From positions 191,792 to 255,791 of the forward strand of contig NMRB01000586.1 in assembly GCA_002633025.1 (NCBI GenBank): a stretch of DNA of 64,000 nt, in the 5' to 3' direction. The DNA comes from Notospermus geniculatus (Eukaryota; Nemertea; Pilidiophora; Heteronemertea; Lineidae). Within the stretch, counting starts at the first letter, position 1, and each line of letters starts with the position of its first letter. Position numbers and translations under genes: made by a program. Positions 9,901 to 18,176 of the stretch are shown here, piece by piece. Under the pieces are notes generated by a model. That model saw only the letters and a list, made by a program, of their open reading frames with translations, was not told the origin of the DNA and ran no database searches.

Positions 9901-12900
9901 GTTTATAAGCGCATGTGCTTAAATACGCATAAATACGGTAGAATAACAGTCCTTCCATTCTCTGTATTCCAGGACCATTTCCGTGAAGTTTCGGCAAAAA
10001 CATCAAAAAGTGGTGCACTAAGTTCCAGCGTCCATGATCTCAGTCCGACGTTATGGCATTCGTTGGACGTGTGGCGATGCACGAAGAGTCTTGGCGGTGG
10101 CCTCGAGGACGCTGTGTATGCCTTGTCGCAATGTGGGAAGGGCATTGCCCAGGAGAACTGGTAAGTAACCCTTAAAGGGGCACTGTGTTCCTTCCCTATC
10201 CTGCACTAAACACACCCGCGTTAAGGGAGACCTCTATTAACAACGTTGTTCAACTACCGCTTTTCAACCATGAATATACTTGTATGCTGATACGCCAATC
10301 AGAAGAGTAAATCAAGGTGCTACAATGTATTTGGAATTCGTCTGGCCCCACCCCCAGAGTCCAGCAGACGACATCTTCTGTCAAAGTTTTCTCACATCCT
10401 ATGGTATTGATTGAAAAATATTTGAAGAAAGGTTGTTCCTGTGAACCATCTGAAGAATGTTTCTTCAAATTTTTTCCAATTCATTTCCAAGGCTTTCAGG
10501 AAACGTCAACAGAAGATACCGTCTGCTCAAACCTGGAGGCAGATGAGTTAATATCTGTAAATCATTCCATTGCAGGGTGGATGCTGTCTGTGCCCTGAAC
10601 GTCTTGGCCGAAGCCGCGAAGACAAATCTGTTTGTTCTGAAGGCGATGCAGAATCTGGCCAGGGGTATGGTGTTGCAGTCTCCGCATCCGACCGCATCTC
10701 GGAAACAATCGACGCATCATACGACCGTCACTACAGGTAAAGTGTTGTCCGAGTCAGCGTAGTGGAAAAAGTGGTGATTTTCACTCTGAGGTTCCAGATT
10801 GGACCCCAGGTGCAGTTGACTGTGGCAGTGCCGACCACTAGGTCAGTGGTGTCAACTAAATTGAGATATCATAGGTTCTAATGGCATCGCCATTGGGATT
10901 TTTATTGTGAATCCTCGGGCAAGACACTTTATTGACCTCTCTTCAACAGGTTACACAGAAGAGGTTATAAGCGTTAGATCTGACGTGTCTGTCGCGTCGC
11001 AGACGAGCCACCAATCGCTGAGTGACATCTATGAACGAACGGAGGAGGATTCCGCATCAGTGAAGGGGTCTTTACCGTCGGAACGGAATGCGTCGGGAAA
11101 ATCACAAAAAACAGCTTCGCGGAAATCAGGAGAGTTATCGGATGTGTCGCAGAATGTAGCTGATTCTGGCGTAGAGAAATTCGTTGAAGAGACAATAGAG
11201 GGCACTGTCCAAGTTGACGAGGGGAAGTTATTGGCTCCAGAAGACATGGTCGCTACGAATAAATCGAAGGAGGTGTCTTTTGATGTTGGTCCGATTGACG
11301 GGGAAAAGGGCGTGGCCTCTAAACAGAGTCGTGAGGCGGGGTCTGGAAAGAGTCGAGGAGAGGACGTGGCGTACGACAGATTGCCGGGGTCAGGTTGGAA
11401 GGCGGAAGTAGGGACAGATCTGCCAAGTGGTCGTGCTTCACAGGCGAGCACTGTGCCGACCTACACCAACACTCCAGTGAGTATTGTTTTGTATTAGCTT
11501 TTTCCGTTAGAGCCGAAGCCATAGTATTATTGTCCCTGGTAAGTATGGAAGAGGCCATCTCAAGCTACTCATGTTCCTCACTTGGATGGTGTCTTTTACT
11601 TGCCTTTGCAGAGGCACAAGGTGCAAGGCCCCACATTCCATCAGGGCTGAAGCCAAAGCATCATTGGCCCTGGTAAGTTTGCAAATGTGCAGGGCACCAC
11701 GGCTTACTGTCCCATGCGACAAACGTGAAGAGCCTGGGGTATTACTTGATTCAGCCACGTTCCACTGGAAAATGGACTTGTTGTGCTCCAGTAGAAATGT
11801 TAAGTTTCAATTCACACCCTATTTTCAGTTCCCAAATATCCACGGTCTTCATGGCTGGCACTGGGAGGTTGCGATCTGCTACACAGAATTATTGGCCGAT
11901 ATCGTCCTACACGGCAGTACCTCAAACATCCACAAGAGGGCTCTGGTGGGTACGAACACGGAATATGATAATATCCACAAACGTGAGACCCATAAACATC
12001 CAATGAAAAGTGCCGGACTTTTGGATTTGGTGAATTTCAGGGCGTTAAAAGAATCGGATGATAACAGTAAGTAGTCAGGATTAATCCTTTCAATCTGGCA
12101 CAGGTCATTAATACTGCGTCCTTGGGCATTGGCCCTGTGGTCTGCCGGTGTAAAATCTTCCAGTGTTTTTGTCAACACGTTTCTTTGTGTGACCCCTATT
12201 GCCAAGTTGCAGCTATTCCATCAGAAAATGGTAGGGGAACACTCAGAGATAGGGAACATTCAGAAGTGTTACACTGGGTTTGTTCAGACCCTATCACGTG
12301 GGTACCCATTTGAAAGTACCGAGCAAGAGCTTTCCAGTGAATACCGTAGTGACAAGTTCTAGGTTTAGAGTACCCAGTCACATAGGTGTTCATTAGAAAG
12401 TACTCAGTGAGAGCTTTCCAAAGAATACCTATAGTATTCTAGGTGTTACAGGAACCATGTCACATCACTATTCATTGGAAAGTGCTCATTGAGAGCTTTC
12501 CAATGTATACCTATGGGATAGGATTTAGGTCCTCCTCAAAAGATTTTTTGCATATTTTCAAATTTGTCAGAAGGAAGGCTGAATGCAGACAGGGTTAAGT
12601 CATAACATATGAATTTCACTCTTTCAGGTTCAAATGACTGGAGTTGGCGAGTCCGTTACACCGCTCTGCAAGGCCTCGTGAAAATCTGCCGATGTTGTGC
12701 CGGTGATAAGACAAAGGATGGTATTCGTACCGTGGCGTGGACAGCTCTCATTCGAGCTCACAGTATTGAGAAAGATGACAGGGTGCTGGAAGCACTAAAG
12801 GTCGGCCAGGTGAGTAGAGATTTTAGTAATTTTGCCAAGTGCCCGACATGTGGTCCAAAGGCTTGAAAATTATGGCCACCACTGATTACAAGTGGAAGTA

Positions 12901-13971
12901 TGGTTGAGTGAAGGAACAGCAAAATACACATTACAGTGTACTTGGTTATGCAGGATAGTGCTATTACGTCAATTGCCCCTGTTCCCCTGCATTGTGCCAT
13001 TTCAGTTTAGAATATTTCTGTTGCAGGTGGATGCCAATATTGAAAATCTCATATCAAAACATCTAAACGTTACACCGAGCACAATCGGTGCCAAGATGGC
13101 GGCGAATCTCGCCAAGATGTATCTGCCCCCTCTACCACCGCCGATAGAGTCGAAGTCCGTGACACCAAAGCGGCAGAGACCAAAACCAGCGCCGATACCG
13201 GCGACGGCATCTCCGCAGAAAAAACAACCGCTCAGGACGAGTTTGAGGGAGGAGCTATTCCTAGCGTCTGTCAATCAAGAGAGACCGCCGGATTTTAATA
13301 CGAGGACGGGATTTGATTTGAAGAGGATCATCGAGGATCAGGTAATCTTGCAGTACTGCAACATGACTGGTTGCTTCTCCCAAACCTACAATATGTGCAA
13401 CTTCAGCACTTTGAAACGATAGAGAACTAGTCTATCAATGAATCCCCTACATGATATAGTTGGTAGTACCAAGATTTCTGTTTTATGTGTCTGAGTGTCG
13501 CTTCATGCACAGGCAGCTTAAACGTTACTTCTGCGCACTGTGGTGGGTAATAAGCAGACAAAAATGTAACTACTGATGTTTATATTAGTTCATAGATGGC
13601 GCTCCTGTGCTCAGAACGACCGTCAGCTGAGCGGTAATCAGGACAGCATTTTGCTGGAAAAAACGCACTTTGGGTGCATAGACATCACCGCCCCTCCCCC
13701 CCCCCTCGTTGTGTACTAAATGGATGGCCCTTACCAGCAGGGCCAATAATGCTTTGCCTTCAACCTTGACAGAAAAGTCTATCAAATACAATTATCATCT
13801 TGTAAATTTCAGTGGAGGAAAGAGCTACAGGCACAAATGGAAGAGGATGAGAAAGAGAGACTAGAGGGATTGGAACTTGATCAAAAAGATGTGGAGGCAG
13901 CGGCAAGGGAAAGGGAGACGAAAAGGGTGGAAAAATTAAAAGGGAAGCAGACACAAATCCCTGTCACTTAG
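6936..13971 (+). CDS. TMEM232: Transmembrane protein 232 homolog (TMEM232), complete
   Basis: Eleven coding exons: 6936-7184, 7681-7786, 8041-8298, 8767-8993, 9973-10160, 10576-10736, 10950-11476, 11829-12066, 12628-12809, 13027-13341 and 13813-13971. All are GT-AG and keep one frame (2,610 nt, 869 aa). The start MPITRVPIVHKFGIIS and the blocks WTELSQLAQCKGAIQEDCLD, YLRTGEIKLLKMGQLVFTRL, WVDAVCALNVLAEAAKT and WSWRVRYTALQGLVKICR are what I recognise as the TMEM232 family. It is longer than the human protein (about 657 aa), mainly through Ser/Thr-rich inserts in exons 4 and 7. No clear transmembrane helix is seen despite the family name. Mouse TMEM232 has been linked to sperm flagellum formation, so a ciliary/sperm role is inferred. 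Introns hold many MITEs and SINEs. It converges on GPATCH4 with about 290 bp between stops. Confidence 0.72.
7225..7480. repeat. MITE-like repeat with AGGACACCTCTCAATTAAGGAC motif family
   Basis: Forward and inverted versions of CTCTATTAAGGACACC are clustered here, ending near TTCACTGTA. Relatives occur at 21660-21815, 35480-35640 and 57600-57655. The AACCTCTATTAAGGAC style resembles pogo/Tigger-type MITE ends, but no coding capacity is present. It lies in TMEM232 intron 1. Confidence 0.55.
8344..8735. repeat. Inverted pair of SINEs (tail-head / head-tail) in TMEM232 intron 3
   Basis: 8344 to about 8535 is the SINE in minus orientation: ...CCCTGGTAAGTATGG, CTCACTTGGATG, TTACTTGCCCTTGCAAAGG, GAGCCAGGGATGATT. 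About 8560-8735 is the same body in plus orientation: ATGGGATTAATCATCCCTGG ... AAGTGAGGAACACGAG ... CCAGGGCCAATAATGC. The two arms could fold into a long intronic hairpin. A perfect cryptic splice donor (CTG|GTAAGTAT) occurs at 8371 in the sense of TMEM232. Confidence 0.7.
9087..9185. repeat. Fragment of the CAGACGGCATCTTCTG MITE family
   Basis: Reads CCCCCAGATTTGAGCAGACGGTATCTTCTGTTGACGTTTTC (split as GAGCAGACGGTATCTTCTGT plus TGACGTTTTC), then AATTTGAAGAAATGC. It matches one half of the full elements elsewhere. TMEM232 intron 4. Confidence 0.55.
9263..9436. mobile_element. hAT-like MITE with CAGG-GCGGATC / GGATCC-CCTG ends
   Basis: Starts CAGGTGCGGATCTAAGG and ends CCTGGATCCGTCCCTG, with internal GCGCACCC and CACCCCCTC tracts. 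Two further members (19830-20113 and 24755-24899) share the CAGGGGCGG...CC start and the ...CTGGATC...CCTG end. CAGGGGCGGATCC-type termini are typical of animal hAT-derived MITEs. TMEM232 intron 4. Confidence 0.6.
9453..9940. mobile_element. MITE with perfect 20-bp terminal inverted repeats (TACCGTATTTATGCG...)
   Basis: The left end TACCGTATTTATGCGTATTT is the exact reverse complement of the right end AAATACGCATAAATACGGTA. The following bases (AGCACACTGCGC against GCGCATGTGCTT) also pair imperfectly. Internal length is about 488 bp with repeated AAGCGCATGTGCTT motifs and no transposase ORF. TMEM232 intron 4. Confidence 0.78.
10318..10550. mobile_element. Full-length member of the CAGACGGCATCTTCTG foldback MITE family
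   Basis: The left arm (GTCCAGCAGACGACATCTTC, TGTCAAAGTTTTC) and the right arm (GAAACGTCAACAGAAG, ATACCGTCTGCTC) are inverted. The centre reads AATATTTGAAGAAAGGTTG ... GAATGTTTCTTCAAATTTT, itself palindromic. About 8 related copies, full or half, occur in the window. TMEM232 intron 5, immediately before exon 6. Confidence 0.7.
11500..11735 (-). repeat. SINE body with internal duplication, TMEM232 intron 7
   Basis: Minus-orientation SINE (TTTTCCGTTAGAGCCGAAGC ... CCCTGGTAAGTATGG ... CTTGGATGGTGTC). A second SINE tail start (CATCAGGGCTGAAGCC ... CCCTGGTAAG) is inserted near 11640. The donor-like GTAAGT at 11539 is in the sense of TMEM232, 63 nt after the genuine exon 7 donor. Confidence 0.6.
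12215..12530. repeat. Short-palindrome repeat cluster (TTTCCAATGAATACC / CATTGGAAAG)
   Basis: At least three degenerate units contain CATTGGAAAGTGCTCA-like and GAGCTTTCCAATGTATACC-like sequence, which pair to form hairpins. The same family is at 25083-25220 and 25368-25410. TMEM232 intron 8. Confidence 0.5.
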
Positions 13972-14245
13972 AACAAAAAGACAGAAAATACAACTTTTTC
14001 ATCAAGACTGTGATACTTATATTTACCTGGACATTTTTTGTGATTGTAGGATGTACAGTTTAGTATACTGTACTGTACTGTATACCGGTACATGTATACT
14101 GAAAAGTATGTTACAAATAAAGTTACCCGTATTTGATAAAAACATTGTACATGTACATTAGCTTGAGATGGCATCTTCCCATACTTACCAGGGTCAATAA
14201 CGCCTTGGCTTTGGCCTGTGGAAAAATCCAATTCAAAACTGACTC
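13720..14245 (+). repeat. SINE 3'-end fragments around the TMEM232 terminal exon
   Basis: Counterparts of the fragments in copy 1. CTTACCAGCAGGGCCAATAATGC is at about 13730-13782 (split CTTACCAGCAGGG / CCAATAATGC). A CTTGAGATGGCATC ... TACTTACCAGGGTC fragment is at about 14160-14243, between the convergent stop codons. Confidence 0.55.
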
Positions 14246-14264
14246 TCTTAGAATTCAGCCCTCA

Positions 14265-17200
14265 TCATACATCCTTTTTGCCCTTTTTCCTTTTTGACTT
14301 CTTCTGTTTAGTCCTCACATCATCATCATCTGACTGACCCCCAGAACCCTGCCCCTCATCACACACCCCTTTCTTCCTCTTCCTGGACATCACCACCCCG
14401 TCCCCCACATCAATTTCACCATCTCCAGTCCTATTTCTTTTCAACTTTTTTGCCTTTTTAATTTCAGGTGAAGCCGATTCAGCAACATCCCCCAAAGTCT
14501 TATGTTTTTCACTAGACTTTTCCTTATCACAGCTGTTACTACCATCTTCATCAACACCATCATTCGCAGAATCCAATTTTTCTATCTTCTTTTTCTTTTT
14601 CGAAGACTTTTTCTCAGAAGCACCACAATCTAAATTCTGCTCCAAATCTTCTACTACAGGTACTTCCAAACTTTTCCTTTTCGATTTCTTTGCTTTTTTC
14701 CTCTTCTTCGACTCATCTCTTCCGACGTCAACTTCAGCATTGTTCACCTCTGAGTCAGAATCGCCTGTCAGTTTTATAGGTTTTTCATCAGACACACTTG
14801 TCAGTTTCTTCTGTTTTTCATCAGATCCTGTCGTTTTCTCTTTCCCGCCCTCCTGATACAAATCCTCTACTCGTACTTCCAAGCTTTTTCTTTTCGATTT
14901 CTTTGCTTTTTTCCTCCTCCCTGACTCGTTCCTCCCGACCTCAAACTCAGCAGTCTTCATCTCCGAGTCTGAATCCGACACACTTGTCAATTTCATGTGC
15001 TTTTCATTTGACACACCAGTCAATTTCTTCTGTTTTTCATCAGATCCTACTGTCACTTTCACTTCCACATCCTCTGCATCCGAATCCGAACTCGCGGATT
15101 CCGAATCCGAACCAGAACCGCTCTTCCATTTCCTCAACTTCCCCCTCAAAACAGCCGAACTGACGTGCCCAGAACTTTGCTTCTTCGCCTCTTTCTCTCG
15201 CTCTTCCAGCAGACGTCTCCGCATTTTGTCAAGGAGGGCCTGTTCCTGTTTCTCGACTCGTTCAAGTTTTCCATTGGCTCCGAGGCCGTGTCTGGCACCC
15301 CTGAAAAATTGAGAATTCCGGGTTAGACTAAATTTCTAAATCCTTGGGAATGAATAGGAACTGTCAGTGAGTGAGTTGACCAATAGGTGTCACTGCGGCC
15401 CAATTCAATGCATAGTGGACCCATTCATTCTTGATCCAGCACCAATCACATGGATTTTCCTGTGTATTGGTCCGCTAGAACTTTGCTGCCATCTTTTAGC
15501 AATACGTGCGGCTGACTGCTCCTATTGGAAAGAATTCTTCAGATGAAGAACATTCTTCAGATGGTTGATAGGAACAACTTTTCTTCAAATATTTTTCAAT
15601 TGAGACCACAGGATGTGAGAAAATTTTGACAGGAGATGCCGTCTGCTGGACTCTGGGGGCAGATGATTTGAACTTACTTATGAGCTGTTCTCCCTTCACA
15701 TAATTTAAACAAGTCCTCATCGGTTTGTTTTGAAGACAGGTCATCGTCATCAGAACTGTCGGAACTTTCACTGCTATCCTGGTTCTTTTCTTCAACGCCG
15801 TTGGTGATGACGGTACCAGACTGAAAACGTGAAACGTTTTGCATTATCTTAGAAAAATAGGGCCGTATTCATAAAGGGTGTTTAGCCTAATCAGCATACA
15901 AGTTCTGCATTACACATGTTATAGGCCTAGAAAACTATTGTCTGATGTCTGTATGGTGCTTCACCAGAGGCATTTACCCACAGGATAATCACACGCGTAC
16001 AACATTCCTGCGTTTAAGTCCAAGAGGACAAAGGAAAAGTTAAACGATCAAGCAGGCTTGTCTAGAATTTCTCCAACACTTTCTTTTGTCCTCCACACTG
16101 AGACGCATGAAAGTTAGACGCGTGTGATTATCTTGTGGGTAAAATGCCAGAGATCAGGCAGCATACAGAAGGCAGAACAATAGTTTTCTAGGCCTTTAAC
16201 CTGTGTAATGCAGAAGTTGTACGCTGATTAGGCTAAACACCCTTTATGAATATGGCCCATAATCTTTTGAATTTATATTGTATTGGCCCACTAGAACTTT
16301 GCTGCCATCTTTTGGCGATGAGCACGGCTGACTGCTCCTATTATGCCATAGCCAGTCTCAGCATACCTTGACAAATCGGCCATACAACAGAGACTTCCCC
16401 AGCATCTTCTGTGTCGCAGGTTTCTTGCTGCTGATTGGACCAGATTTCTCTGTCATTTCAACACTGATACCGTCCTCCGTGTCGCAGACTTTGATGTTGT
16501 TAGCAGCTTTGTTGAACGCGTGGTCCCACCAATGGAAGGTAAACTCTTCTGCAGCATCATGACCTATCTGTAACCATGTAATTTATTTTATTTAGGGGTG
16601 GAAATGAATCAGAGACCTGTTGTGGCATATCGATTTTCGTCTTTTAACCTTTTAGAAGAGGCGCTATGAAATGGCCAGGTGTTGCTGGACTGGACCAGTC
16701 CAGGCTCAGCCAGTAGGCCTAGGCCTATTCTATTCATGTTAGGCGGGGTGGCCCTATAGACAGGTTGCGAAAATAGCGGCCGCCATTTTTTGTGTGGAAT
16801 TGGCCGAATTTTCGAACTTTTTCAAATATATTTCGAATATATTTTATTAGCTGCTTGCTTGCTAAAATATCTTTATGCAATTCTAGTGGCTTACTGTATG
16901 ACCTTTCTTTCTTTGAACGCCTCCAGTGAAAAATCCCATTGAAAAACCCAAGCAATGTCAAAAAAACCCATAAAAACATGGCGGCCGCTAATTTCGCAAC
17001 TTGTCTATTGGGCCTACCGGTACCACATGTACCACCACACGACGAAGCTAGGCCTAGGCTAGCAGTATGCTGCACAACATTACATTGTCATTGACTAGGC
17101 CTATGTCCAACACACAGCGACTGAGTTGTCTGTCGGGGGAGCATCATGGTCATGCCCCGGCGGCGGCGGCGTGTATCGGTCGGTCGGCGTTTTGAAACTT

Positions 17201-17597
17201 TTTGTCTAATCTTACCCCTTTGTTATCTGCCTTAATCTTAACTTTAATGGCTTCTTTTATACCACTCTCGTGACGGCCAAGACCTGATCCTGAAAATAAA
17301 CTCACTCTGTCAGGCCCAGGCCTATATCCGACAATCGATCACACTCAACACGTACACTTTTACTGTTTACATACGCGAGGCCCTATCCTTGTCCGGAAAT
17401 AGATTTCTCTGCTGAAATGTTTTAACAAAAACGGGGCTTATGTGCATTAGATAGGCTATAGTGGAGTAGCAACCAAAATGTGGAACATAGTTATTTATAA
17501 GTTTTGGCAACATTTGACGGAATCTAACGCATTACATACCTTCTTTCCAACCTGTTTTTTCAAGTTGACCACGTGCAAATTTCAACCCGGAAGCCAT
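14265..17597 (-). CDS. GPATCH4: G-patch domain protein 4 homolog (GPATCH4), copy 2
   Basis: Exons 17597-17540, 17289-17216, 16567-16367, 15820-15678 and 15300-14265 (minus strand) give 1,512 nt, about 503 aa, with intron phases identical to copy 1. The G-patch spans residues about 3-44 (FARGQLEKTGW...GSGLGRQESGI). The WW block lies at about 57-62 and CEGRTAHK at about residue 150. The tail is basic/acidic with KKAKKSKRKSLEV and SDEKQKKLTGVS-type internal repeats. Relative to copy 1 it has small in-frame indels, for example one extra Gly-Ser pair after WKSGS. Two foldback transposons (15860-16258 and 16751-17013) sit in its introns. It is head-to-head with the Rab gene (580 bp between start codons). 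GPATCH4 proteins are nucleolar and thought to act with a DEAH helicase in ribosome/RNA processing. Confidence 0.88.
15530..15665. repeat. Half copy of the CAGACGGCATCTTCTG MITE family (GPATCH4 copy 2)
   Basis: Same half element as at 2930-3075, with a small local duplication (GAATTCTTCAGATGAAGAAC then ATTCTTCAGATGGTTG). Ends CTGCTGGACTCTGGGGGC. Confidence 0.55.
15860..16258. mobile_element. 399-bp foldback element, GGGCCGTATTCATAAAGGG ends, intron 3 of GPATCH4 copy 2
   Basis: The arms pair over about 80 bp. The left starts GGGCCGTATTCATAAAGGGT; the right ends ACCCTTTATGAATATGGCCC. Inside them is a second nested pairing (AATCACACGCGT / ACGCGTGTGATT). It is flanked by ATA on both sides (15857-15859 and 16259-16261). 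Copy 1 has the uninterrupted site (AGAAAAAGAATCTTTTG near 3258). The end sequence and 3-bp duplication suggest a PIF/Harbinger-type MITE (inference). A relative is at 23828-23968. Confidence 0.8.
16751..17013. mobile_element. Foldback element with GACAGGTTGCGAAAATAGCGG arms, intron 2 of GPATCH4 copy 2
   Basis: The left arm GCCCTATAGACAGGTTGCGA continues into AAATAGCGGCCGCCAT. The right arm is ATGGCGGCCGCTAATTTCGC followed by AACTTGTCTATTGGGC. The interior is AT-rich with no ORF. The homologous place in copy 1 falls in the N gap, so presence or absence there is unknown. Confidence 0.7.
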
Positions 17598-18176
17598 GTT
17601 TTTTTGTTTTTCGGGTTATTTCACTCGGTATACCTGAACTCAGTTTTGTGACTGAGGTGTACCGAGTTACGTCAGAACCAGGAAGAAGTGATTTTCTGCT
17701 TTCGATTTGCTTGTCATTTTATTGTGAAAAAAGTGTTAAAATTTGTTGACATGCTTTGATGACAGAGAATTAAGTAATATAAATGTACTGCGATCGTTTA
17801 TAGGGCCTATACATTTGATAACTTTTGTTACTTTAGCATGTTTAGATCGACATAGGCAAGGCCTAGGCCTAGGGTAGGCTAGAGAGGCCTTCCCCTACCA
17901 TGCCTACCTACATGACCTAGGCCTAGAGCCTAGTGTATGCTATGCATGAATGAATTATGATGCATGTGAAGGAAGGCAAGGCCACCTGGCTTGGGCTTTA
18001 GCATTTAGGCCTAGGCGTATTAATTTAAGGCAATATTACATGTATTAGCTAGGCCTAGGCAGGCGCCCTAGCCCTAGCGTAGTGGCCTATTCTATTCTAA
18101 ATTATCTAAATTTTGCCTGATTTCTTGGGTTCCAGATTTGCTCCACATTGTCTCCCCCATCGACTAGGCCGAGAAG
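17598..18176. promoter_or_regulatory. Divergent promoter region between GPATCH4 and the Rab gene
   Basis: 579 bp separate the two opposed start codons. It carries the conserved hairpin (about 17624-17672), the TTACGTCA/AGGAAG sites, and a tract of AGGCCTA repeats (17810-18080). A candidate 5'-UTR acceptor (GGTTCCAG|ATTTGC) lies at about 18134 upstream of the Rab ATG. No TATA box was assigned. Confidence 0.4.
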
